A DNA stretch of 64,000 bases from Litorihabitans aurantiacus (GCF_030161595.1 NZ_BSUM01000001.1:2170001-2234000); one strand, 5' to 3'. Shown: positions 9,432 through 18,788, numbered from the stretch's first letter. Made by a program: numbers and translations. Notes: generated by a model from the sequence alone, not told the origin.

Positions 9432-10292
9432 GTGGTCGACGGCCTGCGCAAGAGCTACGGCGGCACCACCGCCGTCAACGACCTCTCCTTCGAGATCCGA
9501 CGGGGCGAGACCTTCGCCCTGCTCGGCCCGAACGGGGCCGGCAAGTCCACGACCATCGAGATCCTCGAGGGCTTCCGCCGCCGAACCGGCGGCCGTGTCG
9601 AGGTCCTCGGCACCGACCCGGCCACGGGCGGCGCCGCCGGCAGCCGCTGGCGCTCCCGCCTCGGCATCGTGCTGCAGGACCTCCCCGAGGGCGGCGTCTA
9701 CACCGTGCGCGAGCAGCTCGCGCAGCAGGCGCGCTACTACCCCCGCCCGCGCGACGTCGAGGAGGTGATCGCCGCCGTCGGGCTCGAGTCGAAGGCTGGG
9801 ACGCGGATCGGCCGCCTCTCCGGCGGGCAGCGCCGGCGCGTGGACGTCGCGCTCGGGATCATCGGCCGACCGGAGCTGCTGTTCCTCGACGAGCCGACGA
9901 CCGGGTTCGACCCCGAGGCGCGACGCGAGTTCTGGGGCCTGATCCGCCTCCTGGCGGACGAGGGAACCACGATCCTCCTCACGACCCACTACCTCGACGA
10001 GGCCGAGCAGCTCGCCGACCGGGTGGGCGTCATCATCGGCGGCCGCCTCGTCGACGTCGGGCCCGTGGCCCAGATCGGCGGCTTCGACGCCCGCGTCCCG
10101 GTCGTGTCCTGGCGCGAGGACGACGGCGAGCGCCGCGTCCGGCGCACCGAGACCCCCGCCTCGCTCGTCACCGAGGTCGCCGCGCGGCTCGGCCACGAGC
10201 CGCGCGACCTCACCGTCGCGCGGCCGTCGCTCGAGGACGTCTACCTCGACCTGGTCGCGGCAGCCACCACACGGACGGAGGCGGCCTCATGA
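9432..10292 (+). CDS. ABC exporter ATP-binding protein (DrrA/ABC-2 type), start disrupted by a likely missing base
   Basis: The ATPase of a two-gene ABC-2 exporter: Walker A GPNGAGKST, Q-loop VLQDLPEGG, signature LSGGQRRR, Walker B LLFLDEPTTGFDP, and H-loop TTHYLDEAEQ. The C-terminal 80 residues are the usual small regulatory domain. The open frame begins at a GTG at 9432 that cuts into the first beta strand. An ATG at 9409 preceded by GGAGG is out of frame by one base; adding one C to the run of five at 9421-9425 would join them as MSTSPPAVVVDGLRKSYGG, a normal family N-terminus (294 residues). I therefore infer a homopolymer error. The stop overlaps the permease start (ATGA), and the two-component pair follows. 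Confidence 0.85.
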   Translation: MVDGLRKSYGGTTAVNDLSFEIRRGETFALLGPNGAGKSTTIEILEGFRRRTGGRVEVLGTDPATGGAAGSRWRSRLGIVLQDLPEGGVYTVREQLAQQARYYPRPRDVEEVIAAVGLESKAGTRIGRLSGGQRRRVDVALGIIGRPELLFLDEPTTGFDPEARREFWGLIRLLADEGTTILLTTHYLDEAEQLADRVGVIIGGRLVDVGPVAQIGGFDARVPVVSWREDDGERRVRRTETPASLVTEVAARLGHEPRDLTVARPSLEDVYLDLVAAATTRTEAAS

Positions 10293-11104
10293 GGGCGCTC
10301 ACCCTGGCCCCCGCCCGCACCGCCTTCGAGGTGCGCGGCTACTTCCGCCAGGTCGACACCGTGTTCTTCACGTTCCTGTTCCCCGTGATCTTCCTGGTCA
10401 TCTTCTCCTCGATCTTCTCCGAGGACATCTCCGTGGCGGGCCTGACCGGCGACGGACCCGCGAGCATCCCCGCGGCCACCTACTACCTGCCCGGTCTCAT
10501 CGCCGCCGGGCTGCTCCTGTCCGGTGTGCAGAACCTCGCGATCGACATCGCGCTGGAGAAGGGCGACGGCCGCCTCAAGCGCCTGGGCGGCACGCCGATG
10601 AGCCCCGTGACGTACTTCCTCGGCAAGCTCGGCCAGGTCCTGGTGACCGGCACCTGCCAGGTGACGCTGCTCCTGCTCGTGGCGAGCCTCGCCTTCGGGG
10701 TCGACCTCCCCACCGACCCCGGACGGTGGCTGACGTTCGCGTGGGTGTACCTCCTCGGCCTGCTCAGCTGCGCCCTCGTCGGGGTGGCGCTGTCCGCCCT
10801 GCCGCGCTCGGGGCGCAGCGCGAGCGCCGTCGTCATCCCGGTCGTGGTGGTGCTGCAGTTCATCTCCGGCGTCTACGTCGCCGACTTCCAGCTCCCCGAC
10901 GGCGTGCGCACGATCGCCGCCGCCTTCCCGCTGGCGTGGATGGCGCGGGGAATGCGGTCGGTCTTCCTGCCGGAGGAGATGCAGGTGCTCGAGCGCGGCG
11001 GGGAGTGGGGCCCGGGACAGGTGGCCCTGGCCCTGACGGTCTGGCTGGTGCTGGGCTTCGTGGTCTCGCGGTTGACGTTCCGCTGGCTGCGCCGGGACGC
11101 CTGA
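10289..11104 (+). CDS. ABC-2 type exporter permease
   Basis: A 271-residue integral membrane protein with about six hydrophobic segments (for example VFFTFLFPVIFLVIFSSIF, YYLPGLIAAGLLLSGVQNL, WVYLLGLLSCALVGVALSA, VWLVLGFVVSRLTFRW). The LKRLGGTPMSP segment after the second helix and the FPLAWMARGMRS segment before the last are typical of ABC-2 permeases paired with DrrA-like ATPases. It overlaps the ATPase gene by 4 bp and should form a dimeric membrane channel with it. The substrate is unknown; exporters of this class with an adjacent NarL/DesK-type two-component system often respond to and remove membrane-active compounds or antibiotics, which is inference here. Confidence 0.88.
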   Translation: MRALTLAPARTAFEVRGYFRQVDTVFFTFLFPVIFLVIFSSIFSEDISVAGLTGDGPASIPAATYYLPGLIAAGLLLSGVQNLAIDIALEKGDGRLKRLGGTPMSPVTYFLGKLGQVLVTGTCQVTLLLLVASLAFGVDLPTDPGRWLTFAWVYLLGLLSCALVGVALSALPRSGRSASAVVIPVVVVLQFISGVYVADFQLPDGVRTIAAAFPLAWMARGMRSVFLPEEMQVLERGGEWGPGQVALALTVWLVLGFVVSRLTFRWLRRDA

Positions 11105-11116
11105 GATGATCGGGCC

Positions 11117-12301
11117 GTGAACCTCTCGGGCCGCTGGTGGAGCGCCGGCACGGTCGCCACGGGCGTCGTCGTCGGCGTCCTGGTCGGTCTCGAGCGCTCG
11201 TCGGACTCCCGTACCCCCGGTGGGATCCTGCTGGCCGTCGTCGCTCTCGCGGCGCTGGTCGTGGCCCAGCTCGTCTGGGGGCGCCGTGCCATCGAGGCCG
11301 AGGGGACGCCGAGCGCCCGCGCCTACGGGGCGGTGGTCGTCGCGCTCGTCGGCCTCGCCTGCCTCGGCTCCCCCACGTCAGCGTTCGTCCAGATCGCCGC
11401 CTATCCCCTGCTGTGGCGGGTCAGCTCGGACTTCCGGACCGGGGCGTGGCGGAGCGCCGCGCTCGGTGCCGCGGTGGCCGTGGGCAGCGGGCTCGGGCCC
11501 GGCGACTGGCTGAACGGCGTCGTGACGGGCTCGGTCTCGGCCGGCTTCTCGATCGCCATGGGCGCGTGGTTCAGCAGCGTCTACCGCTACGCCGCCGAGC
11601 GCGCGGCGCTCGTGGAGGAGCTCGAGCGGGCCCAGGAGGAGGTCCGGGCGCTCGAGCGGTCCGCCGGGGTCGACGCCGAGCGGGCGCGGGTGGCACGCGA
11701 GCTGCACGACACGGTCACGCAGAGCCTCACCGGCCTCGTCATGGTCGTCCAGCGCTCCCAGCGCGACCACGCCGGGGGTGCCGACGACGCCGTGACGACG
11801 GCCAACCTCGACCTCCTGGGTGACCTCGCCACGGGTGCGCTGGCCGAGTCGCGGGCGCTCGTGACCGAGTACGCGCCGACCGCGGCGCTGGCCGACGCGC
11901 TCGCCCGGGTGACCGCCGCCTTCGAGCGCGAGACGGGTCTTGCCGTCGAGCTCTCGTGCACCGCCTCCGGGCTCGGGCGCGAGGAGGAGGTGGCCGTGCT
12001 GCGGACCGTGCAGGAGGCGCTCGCGAACGTGCGCAAGCACGCCCGCGCCTCCCGCGCACGGGTCGAGGTGACGGGCGGCGAGGACGGGGTCGCGATCGAG
12101 GTATCGGACGACGGCGTGGGGCCACCGACCGCTCCGTCCCCCACCGCGGGGTACGGCCTGCGCGGGCTGCACGACCGGCTCGCCCTCGTGGGCGGCTGGG
12201 TCGCGTTCGGCGCCAGGGAGCCGCGCGGGGGCTCGCTGCGCGCGTTCGTCCCGACGGCGCCGCGCTCGGACGCCGCGGCCCGGGACGAGGTCGCGACGTG
12301 A
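11117..12301 (+). CDS. Sensor histidine kinase (HisKA_3 / DesK-LiaS type)
   Basis: A 394-residue membrane histidine kinase starting with GTG. The first 160 residues carry five or so hydrophobic segments with very short loops, so there is no large extracellular sensor. A coiled coil (ALVEELERAQEEVRALERS) leads into the H-box ARVARELHDTVTQSLTGL, where H is the phosphorylated residue. The HATPase_c domain shows the N-box QEALANVRKHARAS, the G1 box VSDDGVGPP and the G2 box GYGLRGLHDRL. It lies 12 bp after the permease gene and its stop overlaps the response regulator start, so it probably senses at the membrane, possibly through the exporter. Confidence 0.92.
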   Translation: MNLSGRWWSAGTVATGVVVGVLVGLERSSDSRTPGGILLAVVALAALVVAQLVWGRRAIEAEGTPSARAYGAVVVALVGLACLGSPTSAFVQIAAYPLLWRVSSDFRTGAWRSAALGAAVAVGSGLGPGDWLNGVVTGSVSAGFSIAMGAWFSSVYRYAAERAALVEELERAQEEVRALERSAGVDAERARVARELHDTVTQSLTGLVMVVQRSQRDHAGGADDAVTTANLDLLGDLATGALAESRALVTEYAPTAALADALARVTAAFERETGLAVELSCTASGLGREEEVAVLRTVQEALANVRKHARASRARVEVTGGEDGVAIEVSDDGVGPPTAPSPTAGYGLRGLHDRLALVGGWVAFGAREPRGGSLRAFVPTAPRSDAAARDEVAT

Positions 12302-13047
12302 GCGTGCCCGGCGCCGTCGTGCCCGCGCCCGTGCCCGCGCCCGTGCGCGTGCTCGTCGCCGACGACCACCCGATCGTCCGCGCGGGCATCGTCGGCCTGC
12401 TCGCGGGTGAGGGCGGTGTCGACGTCGTGGGCGAGGCCGGCGACGGCGCCGCGGCGGTCGAGCTGGCCGCTCGGCTGCGTCCCGACGTCGTGCTCATGGA
12501 CCTGCGGATGCCCGTGCTCGACGGCGTGCGCGCGACCGCGCGCGTGGTCGCGCTCGACCGGCCGCGACCTCGCGTCCTGGTGCTGACGACCTACGAGAGC
12601 GACGAGATGATCCTCGCCGCGATCGAGGCCGGCGCCAGCGGCTACCTGATCAAGGCGGCCCCGCCGGCCGAGATCGTCGCGGGCGTCCGGGCCGTCGCCG
12701 CCGGCACGTCGGCGCTCTCGCCCGCCGTCGCGACGGCGCTGGTCGCCCGGGTGCGCGACCAGCCCGGCACCGCGCCGACCCCGGGCCCGCGCGCGCCGTC
12801 GGCCGCCGACGCCACCGCTGTCGACGTCGACGCACCGACCCTCACCGACCGGGAGCACGACGTGCTGCGCCTCGTGGCCGACGGCCTGTCCAACCCCGCC
12901 ATCGGACGGCGCCTGTTCATCGGCGAGGCGACCGTGAAGTCGCACCTGCTGCGCGTCTTCGCCAAGCTCGAGGTCTCCGACCGCACCCGCGCCGTCACGC
13001 GCGCGATGGAGCTCGGCCTGCTGGAGCGACCGACGTCACCACCGTGA
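12298..13047 (+). CDS. LuxR/NarL-family response regulator
   Basis: A 249-residue response regulator with GTG start at 12298, overlapping the kinase stop by 4 bp (GTGA). The receiver domain has the acidic pair ADDHP, the phosphoacceptor D68 in VVLMDLRMP, T in LVLTTYE and K in GYLIKAAPP. After a Pro/Ala-rich linker of about 40 residues comes the LuxR helix-turn-helix (LTDREHDVLRLVADGLSN, FIGEATVKSHLLRVFAKL). It is the partner of the upstream kinase and probably controls the exporter operon; the 15-bp dyad at 9336-9371 is a candidate target. A short Ala/Pro/Val repeat precedes the receiver domain, so the start could be slightly downstream. Confidence 0.93.
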   Translation: MSVPGAVVPAPVPAPVRVLVADDHPIVRAGIVGLLAGEGGVDVVGEAGDGAAAVELAARLRPDVVLMDLRMPVLDGVRATARVVALDRPRPRVLVLTTYESDEMILAAIEAGASGYLIKAAPPAEIVAGVRAVAAGTSALSPAVATALVARVRDQPGTAPTPGPRAPSAADATAVDVDAPTLTDREHDVLRLVADGLSNPAIGRRLFIGEATVKSHLLRVFAKLEVSDRTRAVTRAMELGLLERPTSPP

Positions 13048-13084
13048 GCCCCGGCGGGCCTGACGGACCCCCGAGGGCCCGACC

Positions 13085-13096
13085 TACACTCGAAGG
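13085..13096 (+). promoter_or_regulatory. -10 TACACT before mrp
   Basis: TACACT (13085-13090) lies 6 nt before the ATG at 13097. It marks a separate near-leaderless promoter for mrp after the response regulator gene. A weak AAGG also sits before the ATG. Confidence 0.45.
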
Positions 13097-14223
13097 ATGA
13101 CGACCGACCCCCGCCTCGACGCCGTCCACCAGGCTCTCGCGGGTGTCCTGGACCCGGAGATCCGCCGCCCGATCACCGAGCTCGACATGGTGCGCGAGGT
13201 CCGGATCGAGGCCGACCACGCCGTCGTCGGCGTCGCCCTGACCACGGCCGGCTGCCCGCTGCGGGACACCATCACCGCGAACGTGACCGCGGCGGTCGAG
13301 GCCGTCGAGGGGGTGGCGAGCGTCGCCGTCGAGCTCACGGTGATGACCGACGACGAGCGCACCCAGCTGCGCACCAAGCTCCGCGGCGGCACCGCCGAAC
13401 CCGTCATCCCGTTCGCGCAGCCCGACTCCCTCACGCGTGTCATCGCCGTCGCCTCGGGCAAGGGCGGCGTCGGCAAGTCGACCGTCACGGCGAACCTCGC
13501 CGTCGCGATGGCGAAGCAGGGGCTGCGCGTGGGCGTGCTCGACGCCGACATCTACGGCTTCTCGATCCCGCTCATGCTGGGCGTGGAGCACTCCCCCACC
13601 AAGGTCTCCGACATGATCCTGCCGCCGGTGGCGCACGACGTGAAGGTCATCTCGATCGGCATGTTCGCCGCGCCCGGCCAGCCCGTGGTCTGGCGGGGGC
13701 CGATGCTGCACCGCGCGCTGCAGCAGTTCCTCGCCGACGTCTTCTGGGGCGACCTCGACGTGCTCCTGCTGGACCTCCCGCCCGGCACCGGCGACATCGC
13801 GATCTCGGTGGCGCAGCTCGTGCCCGGCGCGGACCTGCTCGTCGTCACGACGCCGCAGACCGCGGCCGCCGACGTCGCCGCGCGCGCCGGGTCGATGGCC
13901 GCGCAGACCCGGCAGAACGTCATCGGCGTCGTGGAGAACATGTCCTGGCTGACGCAGCCCGACGGGAGCAGGCTCGAGCTCTTCGGCAGCGGCGGTGGCG
14001 AGGCGGTCGCCCAGCGCCTGACGGACTCGCTGGGCTACCGGGTGGACCTGCTGTCCCAGGTGCCGCTCGACGTCGTCGTGCGAGAGGGGGCGACGGTGGG
14101 ACCCCGGCCGCACTCGGGGACGCGGAGGGCGAGGGTGTGCGGGCGCTGCGTGCGCTCGCGGAACGGCTCGCGGTGCGCGAGCGCGGGCTGTCGGGCCGGC
14201 GGCTCAGCCTCAGCATCGTGTAG
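13097..14223 (+). CDS. mrp: Mrp/NBP35-family Fe-S cluster carrier ATPase (frameshifted near the 3' end)
   Basis: A P-loop ATPase that carries or inserts Fe-S clusters. It has the N-terminal MIP18-like domain (LDPEIRRPITELDMV, AGCPLRDTI), the deviant Walker A SGKGGVGKST, the GMFAAPGQPVVWRGPMLHRAL segment, LLDLPPGTGDIAISVAQL and VVENMSWL. The frame is normal to VPLDVVVREG. It then leaves the family unless one G is added to the run of five at 14086-14090; with that base it continues GGDGGTPAALGD and ends with the usual GLSGRRLSLSIV at the TAG 14221-14223 (375 residues). Without it, translation runs into tatB antisense sequence. The usual CxxC cluster ligands are replaced by SWL, as is common in actinobacterial Mrp. 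It converges on tatB, 36 bp away. Confidence 0.88.
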
Positions 14224-14259
14224 CCGCGCGCGGCGCACGGTCCCGCGCCGCGGTCGGCC

Positions 14260-14709
14260 TCAGGTGGCCTCGTCGTCGAACGGGGCGCCGTCCGCCGGGG
14301 CGGCGCCGGAGGCACTCGTCCCACCGGTGCCGGTGGGGGCGGACGGGCGTGGGCGCGCCGCGGCGGCTCCCCCGGCCGCCGCAGCCGCCGTCGCGGCGGC
14401 GGCGCCGCTCGTCGGAGGTGTCGCCGTGCGAGGTGCCCGCGGCGGACGGCGCGGCGCGACGTCCTCCATGAGGGCCTCGCGCACGATCCGGCGCGGGTCG
14501 TACTGACGGGGGTCGAGGTCGCGCAGGTCGTCGAAGCTGTCGCCCATCTCCTCCCGGACCCGCTCGGTGGCCCCGCGCGCGATGTCGCGCAGCTCGCGCA
14601 CGAGGCGGCCGAGCTGGGCGGCGAACGTCGGCAGCCGTTCGGGGCCGACGACGAGCAGCACCACCACGATCAGGATGCCGATCTCCCACGGGTTGGGGAA
14701 GCTGATCAC
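14260..14709 (-). CDS. tatB: Sec-independent protein translocase subunit TatB
   Basis: A 149-residue Tat subunit: a single N-terminal membrane helix (WEIGILIVVVLLVVGPERLP), then an amphipathic helix (TFAAQLGRLVRELRDIARGA) and a Pro/Ala-rich cytosolic tail. TatB forms the twin-arginine signal receptor with TatC. The GTG start at 14709 overlaps the htrA stop (GTGA on the minus strand), and the order sigE-rseA-htrA-tatB matches the locus I recall in M. tuberculosis. The gene lies alone, without tatA or tatC nearby, as expected. The Ala/Pro-rich end (residues 95-140) is low complexity. Confidence 0.92.
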   Translation of the reverse strand: MISFPNPWEIGILIVVVLLVVGPERLPTFAAQLGRLVRELRDIARGATERVREEMGDSFDDLRDLDPRQYDPRRIVREALMEDVAPRRPPRAPRTATPPTSGAAAATAAAAAGGAAAARPRPSAPTGTGGTSASGAAPADGAPFDDEAT

Positions 14710-16048
14710 GGAGCCGCGCTCGCCTGCTCGCCGAGCACCACCTCGACCTCGCGGTCGCCGCCGGCCTCACGCACGGTGAGCACGACGGTCTCACCCGGTG
14801 CCCGCGCACGGATGGCGATGATCAGCTCGTCCGGCATGGTCACGGGCGTGCCGTCGATCGCGACGATGACGTCGCCCGGCCGGATCCCGGCGGCCTCGGC
14901 GGCTCCCCGGGGGTGAGCGGCTCGGTGCCGTTGGACGGCTCGATCGCCACCTTCACGCCGACACCGGTGTAGGTGGAGTCGAGCAGCACGCCGATCACCG
15001 GGTAGGTGGCGACGCCGGTGGCGATCAGCTGTTCGGCCGTGCGGCGGGCCTGGTTGCTCGGGATCGCGAACCCGAGGCCGATGCTGCCGCCCGCGGCCAC
15101 GCCCTGCGGCTGCGCGATGGCCGAGTTGATGCCGATCACGCGACCGGCGGAGTCCAGGAGCGGGCCGCCGGAGTTGCCGGGGTTGATCGCCGCGTCGGTC
15201 TGGATCGCGTTGATGAACGAGGTCTGCTCGCCCTCGCCGGCCTGCACGGGCCGGTTGAGCGCCGAGACGATGCCCGCGGTGACCGTGCCCTGCAGGCCGA
15301 GCGGTGCGCCGACCGCGACGACGTCGTTGCCGACCGCCACCGCGTCGGAGTCACCGAGCGGCAGCGGGACCAGGTCCGTGCGATCCACCCGGACGACGGC
15401 GAGGTCGTAGTCACCGGTGAGGCCGACGAGCTCGGCGACCGCCTGCTCGCCGTCGCTGAACACGACCGTGATCTCCGCGCCGGACTCGGCCGCGTAGGCG
15501 ACGACGTGGGCGTTCGTCAGGATGTGCCCGTCCTCGCGCAGCACGAAGCCGGAGCCGCGCGACATGCCGTCCGGCGTCGGGATCTGCAGCGTGACGGTGC
15601 TGGGGAGCGCGGCGGCCGCGATCGCCGTGACGTCGATGCCGCCCGTGGCCGCGGGCCCGCCGGTCGACGGTGGCTGGGGCAGCGTCGAGGGGACGGGGGA
15701 CGACGGGTCGGAGGGGCCGGTGGGGTCGGCCGGGCCGGCGCCGGGCGCCTGATCCGCCAGCGTCTCGATCCCGAACCGCGGGGCCAGCACGAGGCCGAGG
15801 AGCGTGCCCACCAGCAGGGCGAGGCTCGTGAGCGCGGCGACGGCGGGGACCGCGACCCCGCGCCGGCGGTCGCGGCGACGACGGCCGCGCCTGCCGGGCG
15901 CCGGGGGCTGCTCGCTGGGTCCCCCGGGCGCGACGACCTGCTGGAACGGCTGCCCGGTCCCCTGCTCCCCGCCCGGTACGGGATCGCCGACCGTCTCGCC
16001 GGGCGCCGGCCACGGCCAGTGCTGGGGTCCGCTCTCGCGCTCAGCCAC
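14706..16048 (-). CDS. htrA: HtrA/DegP-like trypsin-PDZ serine protease (frameshifted in the PDZ domain)
   Basis: A membrane-anchored envelope protease. A Pro/Gln-rich cytosolic N-terminus with a basic RRGRRRRDRRR patch precedes one membrane helix (residues about 65-90). The trypsin-like domain has H in LTNAHVVAY, D in YDLAVVRV and S in NPGNSGGPLL. The PDZ domain starts with VIGVLLDST but leaves frame near 14905-14913 (CCCC then GGGGG on the plus strand). One added base restores GAAEAAGIRPGDVIVAIDGTP, and the reading then continues to a TGA at 14706 (447 residues), overlapping the tatB start. The GTG start at 16048 overlaps the rseA stop. It probably degrades misfolded envelope proteins under SigE control. 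Confidence 0.88.
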
Positions 16049-16969
16049 CGGCGATCACCTGCCAGCCGCGCGAGAGGCTGGCCATCACGCCGGCCGACCC
16101 GCGCTGGTCGAACTCCTCCAGCACCTCGAGAGCGACGGCGTCGCTCGCGGCGTGCACGACGACGACGTCGCGGCCGACCTGCGCGGCCCACCACCCCTCG
16201 ACCAGGTGCGCGTCGAGGTCGCCCACGCTCCGGCTCCGCTCGACCGTCACGTCGGACAGACGCAGTCCGCCGCGCGCCTCGACCACCGTGACGTCCTCGC
16301 CGTCGACGACGAGGTCGACGCGCACGCCCCCGCCCTCGAGGTCGTGGGCGGCCACCACGCGACCGTCGCCCGGCAGCGCCTCGGGCGACGTCCAGCCGGC
16401 CGGCCAGACGTGGGCCGTCGACGACGTCCCGCCGACCACGGCCGACGCCCCACCTCCCGCGCGCGGCGACGCGTCGGGGCCCGTCACCCCGACGGGGGTG
16501 CGCGTGGACGTGGGATCGGTCTGCGCGAGCGCGGCCAGGGCGGAGGGCGACGTCGTGCGCACGCTCCCGAGGACCAGCAGCGATCCGCTCGCGGCGACCC
16601 CGACGCCCAGGACCGAGACGGCCGCGACTGCCAGCACGCGGACCGGCGAGCGCCGGGCGCCGCCGCGGCCGCTCCCCGTGCGGGTCACGACGTCGACGCG
16701 CCTCCCGCCGTCGACCCCGTCGTCCCGACCGGGGCCCTCGGTGGGAGCCGCCTCGCACAGCGCGCGGAGCCGCTCCTCGAGCGCGGTCGGGACGGCGACC
16801 TCCCCATCGAGGACGTCAGCCGGCGCTGACGCCGCTGCTCGCGGACCGCGGCGGCACACTCGTCGCACGCGGCGAGGTGGGCACGGGCCCAGGCCATCCG
16901 CTGCTCCGGGAGGCTGCCGTCGGCGACCGCACCGGCCTCGGACCCGAGGTGTCCGAACGGCCCGATCAC
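16041..16969 (-). CDS. rseA: Anti-sigma factor of SigE, zinc-finger (ZAS) type (frameshifted)
   Basis: The GTG at 16969 overlaps the sigE stop. The first 40 residues carry the anti-sigma zinc motif with H early ([11 protein letters not shown]) and HLAACDEC (HxxxCxxC), which binds and inhibits the ECF sigma factor. The rest ([14 protein letters not shown], then a membrane helix [19 protein letters not shown] and an extracytoplasmic domain ending [10 protein letters not shown]) lies in the next frame. Adding one base between about 16800 and 16830, for instance to the CCCC at 16802-16805, joins both parts into 309 residues. The protein has an unusually large outer domain of about 180 residues. 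The overlap with htrA suggests one transcript with it. Confidence 0.82.
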
Positions 16970-17583
16970 TGGGCGGGCCTCGGCGTCAGGAGCGGGAGCT
17001 GCGGCACCGCGCGGCGCGAGGGTCCGGCGCCGTCGCTCTCGCTGGCGGCCGCCACCTCGGCGGGCGAGCGGTGGGCCAGCGACGTGCGCAGCCGCGCCCG
17101 GCCGCGGTGGATGCGCGAGCGCACCGTGCCCAGCGAGATCCCGAGGACGTCGGCGATCTCGTCGTAGGTCAGGTCCTCGATGTCCCGCAGCACGACGGCG
17201 GCGCGGTACTCCGGCGGCAGCTCGTCGAGCGCGGACTGGATGTCGACGTCGAGGTTGCCGATCTCGAAGCCGCGCTCGGGCTCGTCCGCGCGCGCGGCTC
17301 GCGGGGCGTCGGCGTCGTACTCCCCCAGCGCGGTCGTGCGGTTGCGCGCCCGGCGTCGCACCTGGTCGAGGAAGAGGTTGGTGGTGATGCGGTGCAGCCA
17401 GCCCGCGAAGGTGCCGGGGGTGTAGGTGTCGAGCGAGCGGAAGACGCGGAGGAAGACCTCCTGCGTGAGGTCCTCGGCGTCGGCCACCTGACCGGTCAGC
17501 CGGTACGCGAGCCGGTACACCTGCGGCGTGTGCTCGCGCACGATCTCGTCCCAGGTGGGCGGGTGCCACTCCTCGGCCTGCAC
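16966..17583 (-). CDS. sigE: ECF RNA polymerase sigma factor SigE
   Basis: A 205-residue sigma-70 family ECF factor. Region 2 is seen as [36 protein letters not shown] (quoted in part: [13 protein letters not shown]) with the DNA-melting segment [18 protein letters not shown]. Region 4 shows [22 protein letters not shown] followed by the helix-turn-helix [19 protein letters not shown]. The GTG at 17583 has AAGGA 7 nt upstream. The sigE-rseA-htrA-tatB gene order is diagnostic for the envelope-stress locus of actinobacteria. A TAGACT -10 about 50 nt upstream suggests a housekeeping promoter; I do not see a clear GGAAC-N16-CGTT autoregulatory promoter. Confidence 0.94.
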   Translation of the reverse strand: MQAEEWHPPTWDEIVREHTPQVYRLAYRLTGQVADAEDLTQEVFLRVFRSLDTYTPGTFAGWLHRITTNLFLDQVRRRARNRTTALGEYDADAPRAARADEPERGFEIGNLDVDIQSALDELPPEYRAAVVLRDIEDLTYDEIADVLGISLGTVRSRIHRGRARLRTSLAHRSPAEVAAASESDGAGPSRRAVPQLPLLTPRPAQ

Positions 17584-17755
17584 GGGTGTCCTTCGATCGG
17601 GGTCCACCGGGTGCCGGTGGCGCCCCTCGAGTCTACGGCGTCGGGGCGTTCCGCCGGTGCCGCAAGCCGCCCGCCTCCGGCGCGTCACCGGGCGGCTCCG
17701 GCCTCGGCGTGCACGCGGCCACCTACGATGGCTCCAGACGAGAGGAGGCCCCACG
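17584..17755. promoter_or_regulatory. Divergent promoter region between sigE and the O-methyltransferase gene
   Basis: On the minus strand TAGACT (17635-17630) could drive sigE. On the plus strand TACGAT (17724-17729) precedes the methyltransferase gene, which also has a good AGAGGAGG ribosome site. No convincing -35 boxes or operators are visible. Confidence 0.45.
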
Positions 17756-18400
17756 ATGGCGGGTGCCGAGAGGGCGGACAGGGCCCAGAGCTGGGCCTAC
17801 ACCGAGGACGTCGTGGTGGAGCCCGAGGCCGCCGCGGCGGCCCGGGAGCGCGCCGCGGAGTTCGGGATCGACGCGGTCAGCCCCGCGACCGGGGCGCTGC
17901 TGCAGGTGCTCGCGGCCGCGAGCGGTGCGCGGCACGTGGTCGAGATCGGGACCGGCACGGGGGTCAGCGGCGTCTGGCTGCTCGGGGGCATGGCGCGCGA
18001 CGGCGTCCTGACGACCATCGACGTCGAGGTCGAGTACCAGCGCGAGGCGCGGCGGGCGTTCACCGCCGCGGGCGTGCCGTCCTCGCGGACGCGCACCATC
18101 GCGGGCCGGGCGCTGGACGTCCTGCCGCGGCTGGCCGACGGTGCGTACGACCTCGTGCTGCTGGACTCCGACGTCGCCGACCTCGTGGACCTCGTCGCGC
18201 AGGCCCGGCGCCTGCTGCGCGTGGGCGGGACGCTCGCCGTGACGCGCGCCCTCTGGCACGACCGGGTGGCCGACCCGGCACGGCGCGACGTCGACACGGT
18301 GGCCGTGCGCGAGCTGGTGCGCCAGCTCGTCTCGGACGACGGGCTCGCCGTCTCGCTGGTGCCCGCCGGCGGTGGACTCCTCGTCGCCGTCCGGCGCTGA
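17756..18400 (+). CDS. SAM-dependent O-methyltransferase (family 3)
   Basis: A 214-residue class I methyltransferase of the caffeoyl-CoA O-methyltransferase-like family. It shows [20 protein letters not shown] and the SAM loop [14 protein letters not shown], the acidic loop [36 protein letters not shown] and the metal/active-site region [20 protein letters not shown] 17756 follows AGAGGAGG. It is divergent from sigE exactly as the homologous gene is in mycobacteria. The substrate is unknown; small phenolic compounds are typical for the family, but that is only a family-level statement. Confidence 0.9.
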   Translation: MAGAERADRAQSWAYTEDVVVEPEAAAAARERAAEFGIDAVSPATGALLQVLAAASGARHVVEIGTGTGVSGVWLLGGMARDGVLTTIDVEVEYQREARRAFTAAGVPSSRTRTIAGRALDVLPRLADGAYDLVLLDSDVADLVDLVAQARRLLRVGGTLAVTRALWHDRVADPARRDVDTVAVRELVRQLVSDDGLAVSLVPAGGGLLVAVRR

Positions 18401-18530
18401 ATCTCGCTCGCGGCCGCGCCGGCGTTGGTGTCGGACGGGCGGACGGGTACCTCTCCCCGTCGCCCGACCCGCTCCCGCCGAGCCTGCGCTGCCAGACTGC
18501 GGTGACACCACCAGGACCAGGAGGCACCCC

Positions 18531-18788
18531 ATGAGAACCATCTACCGCACTGCCGCCGCAGCCGCTCTCGCCCTCGGGTTCCTCGGCACGACGGCGGCCA
18601 CGGCACCGCCCGCCGAGGCGGCACAGTACACGGCGCGCTTCACCACCTACCAGGGCTGCATGGACGGCATGTACCGCTGGCTCTCCGCCCGGAACATCAA
18701 CGTGGGCTACTCCTGCGCCCCCGTGCGGATCCCCGGCACGAACCAGTTCTGGTACCTCGGGGCCAGCAACCCCTACAAGACCATCTGA
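18531..18788 (+). CDS. Small secreted protein, no recognised family
   Basis: An 85-residue protein with a textbook Sec signal peptide: MRTIYRTA, a hydrophobic core AAAALALGFLGTTAATA, and a probable cleavage site PAEA-A around residue 28. The mature part is about 57 residues, basic and rich in Tyr, Trp and Asn, with two cysteines (YQGCMDGMY and VGYSCAPV) that could form one disulfide. GGACCAGGAGG before the ATG is a strong ribosome site, which suggests good expression. I recognise no domain. It is monocistronic, between the methyltransferase gene and the convergent DUF3117 gene, with hairpins after it. Possible roles such as a secreted peptide or inhibitor are speculation. Confidence 0.8.
   Translation: MRTIYRTAAAAALALGFLGTTAATAPPAEAAQYTARFTTYQGCMDGMYRWLSARNINVGYSCAPVRIPGTNQFWYLGASNPYKTI

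Noticed and set aside
14086-14090. Programmed frameshifting as the explanation for mrp, glyA, sdhC and sdhD
   Set aside because: No slippery heptamer with pseudoknot, eight unrelated genes affected alike, and these families do not use frameshifting.
16041-16868. A separate upstream start for the rseA second half as a stand-alone protein
   Set aside because: It would lack the zinc anti-sigma motif, which lies in the adjoining frame directly after sigE; one joined gene is far more likely.
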